Origin: Bradyrhizobium ottawaense
GTDB lineage: Bacteria; Pseudomonadota; Alphaproteobacteria; Rhizobiales; Xanthobacteraceae
Reading direction: 5' to 3'
Assembly: GCF_900099825.1 (NCBI RefSeq)
Contig: NZ_LT629693.1
Span: 1,116,001 to 1,180,000, forward strand
DNA: 64,000 bases
Below the pieces are notes generated by a model, which saw only the letters and a list, made by a program, of their open reading frames with translations, did not search any database and was not told the origin of the DNA. Position numbers and translations under genes: made by a program. This document shows positions 9,801-20,079 of this stretch, piece after piece (positions within the stretch are counted from its first letter, which is position 1; every line of letters starts with the position of its first letter).

Positions 9801-9996
9801 GCCGGCCGCGATATCGACCGGAATCGGTTCGCAGGTCCAAAAGCCGCTGGCCCTCGTCGTGGTCGGCGGGATCGTGCTGGCCCCTGCCCTGATCCTGATT
9901 ATTTTGCCGGTCCTGATTGACGTTTTTTCACGCCGGCAGCCCATCCAATCCTCGGCCGCCCCCGATCAGGCACCTGAGGCTCCGGCTACCCCATGA
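6823..9996 (+). CDS. RND efflux transporter, CusA/CzcA-like (pump 1)
   Basis: A full-length 1057-residue inner-membrane proton antiporter with 12 expected helices in two repeats. The N-terminus has the IEAYPDP and PGQSAEEIERYITIPLE blocks typical of the heavy-metal RND group. The fourth helix carries AIDFGLIVDATVIMVEN with the acidic residues of the proton relay. The second half shows RYVPIKFSVRGRDLGSAV and FGISVMEGVILISYFNQL. The family exports metal cations or other solutes together with an adaptor and a TolC-like channel. The substrate here is unknown; metal specificity would be an over-reading. A Pro/Ala-rich tail ends the protein. It is a clear paralog of the protein at 11476-14598. Confidence 0.92.
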   Translation: MNALISFALRQRVLVAIIFVAMLGAGAIAFTKLNIEAYPDPVPPLVDIVTQNPGQSAEEIERYITIPLEVQLAGIPNLKLMRTISLFGLSDIKLQFTYDYTYEEAEQKVLNRLAQVQQLPNSAQPQISPTSPIGEIMRYRLKGPAGFSLTDLKTVQDWILQRRFKAIPGVIDVTAFGGTTKAFDVTVDLARLQSYGVTLPQLVQTLNNSNVNVGGQTLNISEQSAVVRGVGLIRSIDDIKSAVLAQQNGLPVSVADVAEVTPGYQPRLGIVGKDDDNDIVQGIVLMRRGQQSLPTIQRVEAEIEKINASSILPPGVRIERIYDRKDLIKTTTETVLHNLMFGIVLVFVVQWMFLGNLRSAVIVAATIPFALFFAVAILLIRGESANLLSVGAIDFGLIVDATVIMVENIYRHLSERPLAAVQPSRSRRWKMAGSLATIFDAAREVNRSIFFSAAIIIVGFIPLFTLSGVEGHIFGPMAKTYAFALAGGLLATFTVSPALSALLLPEVVEEKETAVVLALRSVFAPVLRFAVPNRILTLGLALVLLLSAGLAARMLGLEFLPKLEEGNLWIRATLPSSYSLESGNEQVNRIRTVIGSYPEVETVVSQQGRPDDGTDATGFFNAEFFVPLLPADQWPKGANKDNLTKAMAEKLVSTFPGIEFNFSQYIQDNVQEAVSGVKGENSVKLFGNDLTELAGTAEKIKTAMANVPGITDLAVFNSLGQPTVQINIDRIKAARYGLASGDINTTVQTAIGGQAAGDLYEYGSDRHFPIRVRLAPDYRKNLETIRNITIGAPSPSGSGVIQIPLAEVATVELVSGASFVYREQQERYVPIKFSVRGRDLGSAVLEVQRKVIENVTLPPGYRLEWVGEFGNLQDAIERLKLIVPITIGLIALLLYLNFASVTDVLLALSVIPMAMIGGIFALLLTGTPFSISAAIGFIALFGISVMEGVILISYFNQLIEHGWGNKTDAVIHACAIRLRPVFMTSVAACVGLLPAAISTGIGSQVQKPLALVVVGGIVLAPALILIILPVLIDVFSRRQPIQSSAAPDQAPEAPATP

Positions 9997-10008
9997 GCCG
10001 TTAGGCCG

Positions 10009-10290
10009 CTTTGTGGTCTTCGTGGTCACGCCGCGCGAGATACGATTGCAGCGCTTGCGCGCCCGGGAGGCGATGCGTTTCGGCGCGGATGCGGTCGCGC
10101 CCGGTGGCTGGCGGCACCAGAAACCGAGGAGTTCGTCGATTGGGCGGCGCGCTACGACGATGACGATGGCGTATCAGGCCTGGCTTGCGGCACTGTCCTG
10201 CCCGTGCTGCGCGTCGATAGATCGCGGCCCATGCCCGAGCTGGCAGCGGAAGTCCGCCGCGGGTTGGACGGCCAGACCGCTCCCGCATAG
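10009..10290 (+). pseudogene. Decayed P-loop kinase-like (adenylate-kinase-like AAA) gene, frameshifted
   Basis: One frame reads RFVVFVVTPREIRLQRLRAR then EAMRFGADAVAPGG. The next shifts to ETEEFVDWAARYDDDDG. A third segment QAWLAALSCP lies in the first frame again, and the ending VLRVDRSRPMPELAAEVRRG returns to the second frame before TAG at 10288. In order, these match the C-terminal half of small AAA/adenylate-kinase-like ATPases as I know them. The N-terminal P-loop half is absent. At least two or three frame changes within 280 bases indicate real decay rather than one sequencing error. It sits between pump 1 and the amidohydrolase. Confidence 0.7.
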
Positions 10291-10442
10291 CGGCAGCCCT
10301 TCCCGCGCCCCGCTTCCCTCTATAGTCTGTCGCGCAAGACCGCGGCGACGCAACGCCGGGCTTTGGGAGAACGCTGGAGTGGACGGGTAACGCGCCCGGT
10401 CGGGACATCAACCATCAACGACTATCGCCGGGGAGAACGCCA

Positions 10443-11411
10443 ATGCTGACGCGACGCAGTATGATGCTTGCCTCCATTGCGGCCGGAGTAACCATGAACA
10501 GCAAGACCGCATCCGCCAAGGCGGCGCAGCCGGCGACGCCGGTGAATTTCGAAATTCCCGCCGGCGCCTGCGACTGTCATACCCATATCCACGGCGATCC
10601 CGAGAAATTTCCGTTCTTTGCCGGCCGCGTCTACACGCCGGAACTGGCCTCGCCCGAGGAAATGTCGGCACTGCACAAGGCGCTGAACATCGAGCGCGTG
10701 GTGATCGTGACGCCGAGCGTCTACGGACCGGACAATTCATCGACCTTGTACGGCATGATGGCGCGCGGCGCTTCCGCACGCGGCGTCGCCGTGATCGACG
10801 ACAAGACGCCGGAGACCGATCTCGACACCATGCAGAAGCGGGGCTTTCGCGGTATCCGCCTCAATCTGGCAACCGGCGGCGTCAACGATCCGACCGTCGG
10901 CCGGCCGCGCTTCTCGGCCGCGGTCGAGCGCGTGAAAGCGCGCGGCTGGCATGTGCAGCTCTTCACCAGCCTTTCGATGATCTCCGCGATCAAGGACCTG
11001 GTCGCGGCCTCCCCCGTCCCTGTCGTGTTCGATCATTTCGGCGGCGCGCAGGCAGCGCTTGGGGTCGGCCAGCCGGGTTTTGCGGACCTCGTGGAACTGG
11101 TGAAATCCGGCAAGGCCTATGTGAAGATCTCCGGCGCCTACCGGGCATCGAAGCTCGGGCCTGACTATGCCGATGCCGCCCCGCTCGCCCAGGCGCTGAT
11201 CGCAGCGAACGCCGACCGCATCGTCTGGGGCACCGACTGGCCGCATCCGGATTCGGTGACGCCGGCGGACAGGAAGGTCACCGACGTCACGCCGCTGTTC
11301 CAGATCGACGACGGCCGGCTGCTCAACCAGCTCCCGGTATGGGCGCCGGCCGCCGCGATCCGCAAGAAGATCCTGGTCGACAATCCGATGCGGCTTTACG
11401 GATTTAGCTGA
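10443..11411 (+). CDS. Exported amidohydrolase, LigI/dicarboxylate-hydrolase-like
   Basis: This 322-residue TIM-barrel hydrolase belongs to the amidohydrolase_2 type. The N-terminus LTRRSMMLASIAAG has a twin-arginine-like pair and a hydrophobic stretch, suggesting export folded through Tat. CDCHTHIHGD supplies His46, His48 and His50 for metal or substrate binding. VVFDHFGG and WGTDWPHPD carry the further conserved His and catalytic Asp of the 2-pyrone-4,6-dicarboxylate lactonase family. Members hydrolyse lactones or cyclic acids. It is flanked on both sides by RND pump genes and converges on the second. The exact substrate is unknown, and a link to efflux is speculative. Confidence 0.85.
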   Translation: MLTRRSMMLASIAAGVTMNSKTASAKAAQPATPVNFEIPAGACDCHTHIHGDPEKFPFFAGRVYTPELASPEEMSALHKALNIERVVIVTPSVYGPDNSSTLYGMMARGASARGVAVIDDKTPETDLDTMQKRGFRGIRLNLATGGVNDPTVGRPRFSAAVERVKARGWHVQLFTSLSMISAIKDLVAASPVPVVFDHFGGAQAALGVGQPGFADLVELVKSGKAYVKISGAYRASKLGPDYADAAPLAQALIAANADRIVWGTDWPHPDSVTPADRKVTDVTPLFQIDDGRLLNQLPVWAPAAAIRKKILVDNPMRLYGFS

Positions 11412-11412
11412 T

Positions 11413-11467
11413 GTTTTTTGACGCGTACTTCACGCGAACCGGTGCCCACGTCGCTCGAAAACGCTCT
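11413..11467. repeat. Short copy of dispersed intergenic repeat (family A)
   Basis: The sequence has the family A landmarks in order: TTTTTTGACGCGT, then GCGAACCGGTGCCCAC, then TCGCTCGAAAACG. It fills almost the whole 64-base gap between the convergent amidohydrolase and RND stops, where it could also act as a transcription barrier. Confidence 0.65.
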
Positions 11468-11475
11468 GACGTCCG

Positions 11476-14598
<3,123 letters not shown>

Positions 14599-14628
14599 TC
14601 AGACCGGAGCTTTCAATGAGCGAGGGAA

Positions 14629-15873
14629 TTAGCTGCCGGACGCAGCCCGGTCGATGAACAGACTGCCCTTTGTAACGATCTGTTCGCCGGGCTTCAAATT
14701 GCCGACCACCTCGACGAGATCGCCGTTGATGAGGCCGGGCTTGATCTGACGCAGTTCGATCGACTTGTCTTCATGCGCGACCCAGATCCGGACCTGGTCG
14801 CCTTCGTAGATCAATGCCTGCTTCGGCACGCCGACGGCCGGATGATCGCTGGCCGAGAACAGCGTGACATTGGCAAACATTTCCGGCTTCAGCGCGCGGT
14901 CCTTGTTATCGATCGTGGCGCGGACCAAGAGCCGCCGCGTCGCCGGATCGATCGCCGCGGCGACGTAATTAATGCGCGCCGTCAGCGGCCGGCCCGGCAG
15001 CGCCATCACGCTGAAATTGAGATCCTGCCCCACCGACACGTTGGCGGCATCGGTCTCGCGGACAAAGGCCGTCAGCCAGACCGTGGAGAGATCGCCGATG
15101 ACATAGACGGGATCGCTGGCGCCGGTGGAGACATATTGACCGGGGCCCGCCTTGCGCTGAACCACGGTACCTGCGATCGGCGAGAAAACCGTGGTTTCCG
15201 GATTGATCCGGCCTTTTTGCCGGAAGGTGGCGATGTCGTCGTCCGTGAAACCCAGAATGCGCAATTTGTTGGAGGAGGCTTCCAGCGCGGTCTGCGAGGA
15301 GCGCAGATCGTTCTGGGCCTGGATCAGGGTCGCCTGGCTCTGCTGGTAGTCCTTCAGCGGAACAGCCTTGCCTTCGAACAGGTCCTTGGCGCGCGTATCC
15401 TGGATCTTGGCAAGGTCGAGCGCCGACTGGGCCTTATTCATGCCGGTCATCGCGGCGATGTAATCGTTTTGCGCCTGTACCGTGTCGGCGGCTTCGATCA
15501 CGAACAGCGGCTGCCCCTTGGTGACGCTGTCGCCCGGCCGCACCAGCAGTTTGGTGAGCCGGCCGGTATAGGGCGAGAACACCGGCGTCGAGCGATCCTC
15601 ATCGATCGCGATCTTGCCTTCGGTAACGTATTCGGCCCGGAAGGCCCGTTCGGCGACGGGCTGAATGGTCAGGCTGGCCCATTCGGCCGGGGTCGGCGTG
15701 TACCGCTGCAATCCCTTGCGGGACTGGCTGGAGACCTCCGAATGCTTAGGAGTTGTGCCACCGAGTTGGGTGGAGCCGTAGACGGCTGCGCCGGCAAGCG
15801 CCAGCAGGACCACGGTCACGACCCGTTGCCGTCGGCTAAGCGTCTGCAATCTCTTGAGAAAATCGTTAAGCAT
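14629..15873 (-). CDS. RND efflux periplasmic adaptor subunit (pump 2)
   Basis: This 414-residue membrane fusion protein has an N-terminal hydrophobic anchor at about 18-36 after a basic stretch. Biotinyl-lipoyl halves appear as TPVFSPYTGRLTKLLVRPGD and FSPIAGTVVQRKAGPGQY, with a helical hairpin between them. It ends in VTKGSLFIDRAASGS. No extra N-terminal metal-binding domain is present. It shares the GKIAIDE and GKAVPLKDYQQ blocks with the pump 1 adaptor, showing that the adaptor-RND pair was duplicated as a unit. It starts a two-gene operon with the RND gene. No TolC-like gene is adjacent, so the channel at 1329-2747 may be shared. Confidence 0.9.
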   Translation of the reverse strand: MLNDFLKRLQTLSRRQRVVTVVLLALAGAAVYGSTQLGGTTPKHSEVSSQSRKGLQRYTPTPAEWASLTIQPVAERAFRAEYVTEGKIAIDEDRSTPVFSPYTGRLTKLLVRPGDSVTKGQPLFVIEAADTVQAQNDYIAAMTGMNKAQSALDLAKIQDTRAKDLFEGKAVPLKDYQQSQATLIQAQNDLRSSQTALEASSNKLRILGFTDDDIATFRQKGRINPETTVFSPIAGTVVQRKAGPGQYVSTGASDPVYVIGDLSTVWLTAFVRETDAANVSVGQDLNFSVMALPGRPLTARINYVAAAIDPATRRLLVRATIDNKDRALKPEMFANVTLFSASDHPAVGVPKQALIYEGDQVRIWVAHEDKSIELRQIKPGLINGDLVEVVGNLKPGEQIVTKGSLFIDRAASGS

Positions 15874-16064
15874 GCGGCCCGGATCAAGTCAGCGATGATT
15901 CCGGCGGAGACTGCCTCACCGGTGCGCTAATAGTGCCCAATTGATGTTTCAAACAACCTAAAAAACGCAGATAGGCTTAGCGTTTGAGGTAAAAGTTTGC
16001 AGATAACCGCCTGAATACGGGCTGAACGCCTGGAGCCTGGTCGGTTTTGACTGCATCAGAACCG

Positions 16065-16193
16065 GGCTCTGGCTTTGTTTTTGACGCGTTTTCTATCGCA
16101 GATTAAGTCTACGCAATCTGCGTAAACTTGATTGCTATGCGAACCGGTGCCCACCCTCGGATCAAGTCCGAGGGCATGCTTCGCTCGAAAACC
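16065..16193. repeat. Dispersed repeat family A, left copy flanking CoA-transferase gene
   Basis: This roughly 130-base unit reads from TTTGACGCGTTTTCT through ATTGCTATGCGAACCGG and a small hairpin CCTCGGATCAAGTCCGAGG to TCGCTCGAAAACC. The reverse complement of 17615-17744 matches it at roughly 90 percent by eye. It ends 3 bases from the CoA-transferase stop codon. The rest of the 322-base gap (15874-16064) shows no gene. Confidence 0.8.
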
Positions 16194-16195
16194 CT

Positions 16196-17593
16196 TTAGC
16201 CGCCCTCCGGCCATTTTGGCGGGTGGCTGCCGAGCGGCATCGCCGGGCGGGCCCAAAACGCCGGGGTTTTCGACATCTGCGCCGCGTGGCGGACCGACTG
16301 CAGCGGACCGAAGCCCGAAGGCAGCTCTTCGATAAACGGCGTCACCGCCTCCGCCTTGAGGTCGGGGATCGCCAACCCGTCCTTGACCCGGCCGAGATTC
16401 CACAGCCACCGCCCGGTCCCAGCCAACGACACTTGGACGTGCCAGCTTCCGCCTTCACGCGCCTGGCGCGCTTTCGCCATCATGGCGCCGAACGCCATGA
16501 AGTAGCCGGTGGCATGGTCGAGCATCTGCGCCGGCAACTCCTTCGGCCCGTCGACGCCTGCCGCCTGCCCTTCGGCATGATTGAAGCCGGTCGTGGTCTG
16601 CACCAGCGAGTCGAAGCCGCGGCGCTCCGCCCACGGACCGGCATGGCCATAGGCCGACAGCGTCACGTAGACGATGCCGGGATTGATGCTGGCCGCCTGT
16701 TCCGGCGAAAAACCAAGACCGGCGATCGCGCGCGGCCGGTAGCCTTGCGAAAAAATATCCGCTTCCTTCAACAGATCGCGCAACACGCCGCGGCCCTGCT
16801 CGCTCTTCAGGTCGACAAAACCCATCAGCTTGCCGCGTCCGGTATCGATGGTGAGCCACGGGATGGCCGGCAGATCGGGGCCGGAGATCAAGAGCACGTC
16901 GCCGCCATGGGCGGCGAGCGTTCGTCCCGCGACCGGCCCCGCGATCACGCGCGACAGATCGAGCACGCGGATGCCTGACAGCGGACGATCGCCCGCGGGC
17001 CAGGGCTTTGGCGCCGCCTCGCCGATTTTGGTAATCGAGATCAGCGGCAATTGCGCCAGCGCCTTCGCATGCGGCGTCGCCGACCATGCGTCGTGTGAGC
17101 GCATGAAGGCGACGAGGCCGCCGGCGGCATAGGCCGCGGTCTCGAACGCCTCGCCGTCCCATTGCATCAGCGCGGCCTGCACCTCGTCGCGCTCCGGTCT
17201 GCAGTTCAGCACCCGGCAGACGGCTTCGCGGTGATGGGGAAAGTTGGTGTGCAGCCGCACAAAGCCGTCGCGTGCCTTGTAGACTCCGGCGATCGCGTCC
17301 CAGGCCGGCGGCGGTGGCTTGCCGTCGACGCGCAGATAGCGCTCGCTTCGACACTCGACCACGGCATGGCGCAGATCGACCGCCACGTCCTGGCCCTCGC
17401 CGCTGCGCAATTTCCAGATTTCGGCAGCCGCGAGGCCAGTCACGGCAACGCTGACCCCTGCTGCGGCGGCGGCGCGGAACGAGGACGGCAATTGCGCCTC
17501 GTCCCCGCTCAGCCTGACCGCGGCGAGCGCGGCCGGATCGCCGCCGGCCGACGTCCAGATATCGGCGAGGATTTCTGTTGTGCTTTGCATCAC
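16196..17593 (-). CDS. CaiB/BaiF family CoA-transferase
   Basis: This 465-residue protein is of the type III CoA-transferase fold, which swaps CoA between acids through an enzyme-bound aspartyl anhydride. Recognisable blocks are LSGIRVLDLSRVIAGPVAGRTLAAHGGDV, GKLMGFVDLKSEQGR, SQGYRPRAIAGLGFS and YVTLSAYGHAGPWAERRGFDSLVQ. It has an unusual N-terminal region of about 200 residues before the usual start of the family core, as in longer CaiB relatives. Two adjacent ATG codons are possible starts. It stands alone, bracketed by inverted copies of one repeat, and its stop is only 3 bases from the left copy, so the C-terminus may have been altered. Substrate is unknown. Confidence 0.85.
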   Translation of the reverse strand: MMQSTTEILADIWTSAGGDPAALAAVRLSGDEAQLPSSFRAAAAAGVSVAVTGLAAAEIWKLRSGEGQDVAVDLRHAVVECRSERYLRVDGKPPPPAWDAIAGVYKARDGFVRLHTNFPHHREAVCRVLNCRPERDEVQAALMQWDGEAFETAAYAAGGLVAFMRSHDAWSATPHAKALAQLPLISITKIGEAAPKPWPAGDRPLSGIRVLDLSRVIAGPVAGRTLAAHGGDVLLISGPDLPAIPWLTIDTGRGKLMGFVDLKSEQGRGVLRDLLKEADIFSQGYRPRAIAGLGFSPEQAASINPGIVYVTLSAYGHAGPWAERRGFDSLVQTTTGFNHAEGQAAGVDGPKELPAQMLDHATGYFMAFGAMMAKARQAREGGSWHVQVSLAGTGRWLWNLGRVKDGLAIPDLKAEAVTPFIEELPSGFGPLQSVRHAAQMSKTPAFWARPAMPLGSHPPKWPEGG

Positions 17594-17614
17594 CGTTCCT
17601 CTTTCCTAAGCTGT

Positions 17615-17744
17615 AGCGTTTTCGAGCGAAGCATGCCCTCGGACTTGATCCGAGGGTGGACGCCGGTTCGCATAGCAATCAAGCTTGCGCAAATTGCGTA
17701 GACTTATCTGCGGTAGAAAACGCGTCAAAACAAAACTGAAGCTC
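17615..17744. repeat. Dispersed repeat family A, right copy, inverted
   Basis: This is an inverted copy of 16065-16193. It starts AGCGTTTTCGAGCGAAGC and contains the CCTCGGACTTGATCCGAGG hairpin, GCCGGTTCGCATAGCAATC and AGAAAACGCGTCAAAAC. It lies between the start of the CoA-transferase gene and the small membrane-protein gene. With the left copy it brackets a single gene. Confidence 0.8.
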
Positions 17745-17770
17745 TCTGCCCGACCATGGAAGGAACTGCA

Positions 17771-18058
17771 ATGGCTGCCATCGATCCCGTGACGGCCGGG
17801 GCCGTCCTGCTTGCAACCGCCGCGACCGACGCGGTCTATGTCATGTTCACCTCGGCGGTGGTGGCGCGCAAGCGCGTGCCGGCGGCGACGTGGAGCAGCG
17901 TCTGGTATCTGCTGTCGTCCTATGCAGTGATCAGCTACACCGAAAACTGGGTCTATGTTGCCTTTGCCGCGGTCGGTTCGTGGCTCGGCGCGTTCGCATC
18001 GATCACCTTTTTGCACCGCCCGCCGGGCGGCCCGCCGGTGGGTGCGGCGCCGGAGTAG
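17771..18058 (+). CDS. Small membrane protein of unknown function
   Basis: The product is 95 residues from the ATG at 17771, with an alternative ATG five codons upstream. Hydrophobic segments at about 7-27 (TAGAVLLATAATDAVYVMFT) and 60-85 (NWVYVAFAAVGSWLGAFASI) with a further apolar stretch between suggest two or three membrane helices. The tail is Pro/Gly-rich (HRPPGGPPVG). I recognise no named domain. It is a single gene between a family A repeat and a family B repeat. Confidence 0.6.
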   Translation: MAAIDPVTAGAVLLATAATDAVYVMFTSAVVARKRVPAATWSSVWYLLSSYAVISYTENWVYVAFAAVGSWLGAFASITFLHRPPGGPPVGAAPE

Positions 18059-18060
18059 GC

Positions 18061-18183
18061 CCACCGTCATTGCGTGCCAACGGGTCGCGCGAATGCGCGC
18101 CCGATGACAGGCTCCGCGAAGCAATCCATTTCGCCACATAAACAAGTATGGATTGCTTCGTCGCTTCGCTCCTCGCAATGCCG
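18061..18183. repeat. Dispersed palindromic repeat (family B)
   Basis: Exact 12-base inverted arms, GAAGCAATCCAT at 18118-18129 and ATGGATTGCTTC at 18148-18159, sit inside a longer unit that begins CCGTCATTGCG and ends CTCGCAATGCCGG. The outer ends CGTCATTGCG and CGCAATG are also complementary. A probable fragment lies at 44187-44242. I recognise this type from memory as frequent in Bradyrhizobium intergenic DNA. Confidence 0.7.
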
Positions 18184-18266
18184 GTGATAGACATCACACG
18201 GCAGTTAGAGCTTCCGTCAGCGACGCGATCACCGCTACACTGCGCCGGTCAACAAAGGAAAACAAA

Positions 18267-19037
18267 ATGGATCTGGGATTGAAGGGAAGAAACGCAGTCG
18301 TGCTCGGCGGCACCCGTGGCATTGGACGGGCGATTGCGGACACGCTGGCCGGCGAAGGCGCCGGCGTAGCGATTTGCGCGCGCAATGCCGATCAGGTCGC
18401 GGGCACGGTTGCCGAACTGAAAGCCAAAGGCGTCAAGGCTACCGGCGCCTCCGTCGACATTACCGACGGCGCGGCGCTGAAGGCGTGGATATCCGCTGTC
18501 GCGCAGGAACTCGGCAGCGTCGACATGCTGTTCTGCAATGCCGGCGCCATGGCGCAAGGCGGCGATCCCGCCTCATGGGAACAGAACTTCCGGCTCGACG
18601 TGCTCGGTGCCGTCAACGCCTTCGAAGCCGCCCGTCCGTTCCTCGAAGCAAGCGGCGCCAAGACCGGCGATGCCGCTGTCGTGATCATTTCATCGATTTC
18701 GGCAGCCATCGCCGACAACACCAGTTCGTATGGCCCGGTCAAGGCGGCCCTGATCCACATGGCCAAGGGATTTGCGCGGCAATACGCGGCCAAGAAAATC
18801 CGCGTCAACGTGGTGTCGCCCGGCACGGTCTATTTCAAGGGCGGCGTCTGGCACCTGCGCGAACAAAACCAGCCGAATGTCTATCAGGCCGCACTCGCCC
18901 GCAATCCGACCGGCCGCATGGCGACCCCGCAGGATATCGCCAATGCCGCTGTGTTCCTGGCCAGCGCGGTCTCCTCGTTCACGACCGGATCGAACCTCAT
19001 CGTCGACGGTGCGATTTCGAACCGCGTGAATTTCTAG
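18267..19037 (+). CDS. SDR family NAD(P)-dependent oxidoreductase
   Basis: A classical short-chain dehydrogenase of 256 residues. The cofactor motif is GGTRGIG (14-20), followed by CNAGA (90-94). The catalytic Ser is in the ISSIS stretch (141-145), with Tyr155 and Lys159 in SYGPVK. The C-terminal TTGSNLIVDGAI is typical. The Arg in the cofactor turn (GGTRGIG) and ICARN after strand 2 favour NADP(H). Cytosolic oxidation or reduction of an alcohol/ketone is expected; the substrate is unknown. The ATG at 18267 is preceded by a purine-rich AAAGGAAAAC site. The gene is monocistronic. Confidence 0.92.
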   Translation: MDLGLKGRNAVVLGGTRGIGRAIADTLAGEGAGVAICARNADQVAGTVAELKAKGVKATGASVDITDGAALKAWISAVAQELGSVDMLFCNAGAMAQGGDPASWEQNFRLDVLGAVNAFEAARPFLEASGAKTGDAAVVIISSISAAIADNTSSYGPVKAALIHMAKGFARQYAAKKIRVNVVSPGTVYFKGGVWHLREQNQPNVYQAALARNPTGRMATPQDIANAAVFLASAVSSFTTGSNLIVDGAISNRVNF

Positions 19038-19268
19038 CGACGGCCGAGAAAACGCAAAGTGGGTGGAGGCGTATTTGCGTCGTGCCCGCCTTGCGGAACT
19101 ACCGGCAGACCGGCCTCTGGCGAAGCCGCAGATGGCAGGCGGTTCACGTTGGCCCGTCTCGGCCCTGAAATATTTCACAACGCTCTCGAACCCGTTTGCC
19201 TCCAGCCTCGTCAAACTTCCGTGCGAGCCATTCCGGTATCGCCGAAAACACGGGAATGGAGAATTCAA

Positions 19269-19547
19269 ATGTCGATGAAGAGGACATTATCTGCAGCCGC
19301 GTTGGGCGCCCTCGTAGCGATGAGCGCCGCGGCCGCCAATGCCAATACTGTTTCGCCACATATGTGTGATGGAGCTGTGTCGATGCGGGCGTGCGGGAGC
19401 CACTTGGCATATCTTGAAACACTTCGCGTGCGCCGCGGCGACACGACACCGCAGAGCCCGCAGACCCTCGATCCTCAGGCGCTTCGCGATGCCGGCGGAG
19501 GCGGTGGAGGCGGCGGCGGTGGTGGTGGTGGCGGCGGCGGTCGCTAA
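19269..19547 (+). CDS. Secreted protein ending in a poly-glycine tract
   Basis: The 92-residue product has a clear signal peptide (MKRTLSAAALGALVAMSAAAANA), two cysteines in HMCDGAVSMRACGSH, a Thr/Pro/Gln-rich middle, and then a run of 16 glycines ending in Arg. The tract is encoded by mixed GGN codons, so it is not a simple one-codon repeat. I know no function. It would be periplasmic or secreted. An upstream in-frame extension to 19059 lacks a signal peptide at its start, so the ATG at 19269 is chosen. A hairpin follows the stop. Confidence 0.65.
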   Translation: MSMKRTLSAAALGALVAMSAAAANANTVSPHMCDGAVSMRACGSHLAYLETLRVRRGDTTPQSPQTLDPQALRDAGGGGGGGGGGGGGGGGR

Positions 19548-19570
19548 AACAAATTGAGTTCATAGACCGA

Positions 19571-19606
19571 TTGAAACGCCACCGGAATGACCCGGCGGCG
19601 TTTCAA
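19571..19606 (+). terminator. Hairpin after poly-glycine gene
   Basis: The 10-base arms TTGAAACGCC (19571-19580) and GGCGTTTCAA (19597-19606) are exact inverted repeats, 24 bases after the stop of the poly-glycine protein. No T-run follows, so it may be a weak terminator or an mRNA-stabilising stem. Confidence 0.5.
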
Positions 19607-19721
19607 GGCGTGATCCATGCTCTTGCGACAGCGGCACTTCACTCGATGGTTTCGTCGGCGCCGAGCATTGAGATCGACCGCCCGAGAGCGCGGAGAAATA
19701 AAAGGAAGCCTCAAAATAAAA

Positions 19722-19749
19722 AGAAGCCCCGGGCTATGCCGGGGCTTCT
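19722..19749 (-). terminator. Rho-independent terminator for the small minus-strand gene
   Basis: The arms AGAAGCCCCGG (19722-19732) and CCGGGGCTTCT (19739-19749) form a perfect 11-bp stem with a six-base loop. On the minus strand the stem is followed by a T-rich run (TTTTTATTTT). It lies 40 bases past the stop of the frameshifted gene at 19790-20007. Confidence 0.75.
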
Positions 19750-19789
19750 GGTCCGATTTATACGGTCCAACGAATCTTCAGCAGGCCGC

Positions 19790-20007
19790 TCAAATCTGAC
19801 GGGTGAAATTCGGGCAGCAATGATCCATCCCGCCATTGGCCAGGCACTTTTGAATGGCCGAGCTTTTGGCAGCTTCAAAAGTCGGGCCCTTTCCAATGCC
19901 TGATGCCTTCGTCATGGGGCACCAGGACTTGATACCGTAATGTCCTTGCCAAAGGCTGCGCCCGAACCAACCAAAAGAACGAAAGAAATCGCAAATAAAC
20001 GTTTCAT
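19790..20007 (-). pseudogene. Small secreted Cys-containing protein gene, frameshifted
   Basis: A strong AGGAGGGA site seven bases before the ATG at 20007 leads into a good signal peptide (MKRLFAISFVLLVGSGAAFG). That frame stops after DITVSSPGAP. The neighbouring frame over the same DNA reads QGHYGIKSWCPMTKASGIGK, continues through AAKSSAIQKCLANGGMDHCC and ends NFTRQI. One frame change near 19950 would join the signal peptide to this Cys-containing mature part. It ends just before a good terminator. This is either a recent mutation or a base error. I do not recognise the family. Confidence 0.6.
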
Positions 20008-20079
20008 GCTTCCCTCCTGGTGCAATAACGTGCGCAAGTTAGACGACACATTTATTCAATACAATCAAAACCGGCATTT

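Noticed and set aside
10001-10411. 136-residue minus-strand open frame in the pump 1-amidohydrolase gap
   Set aside because: The plus strand shows fragments of a recognisable ATPase family, making this the shadow of a pseudogene.
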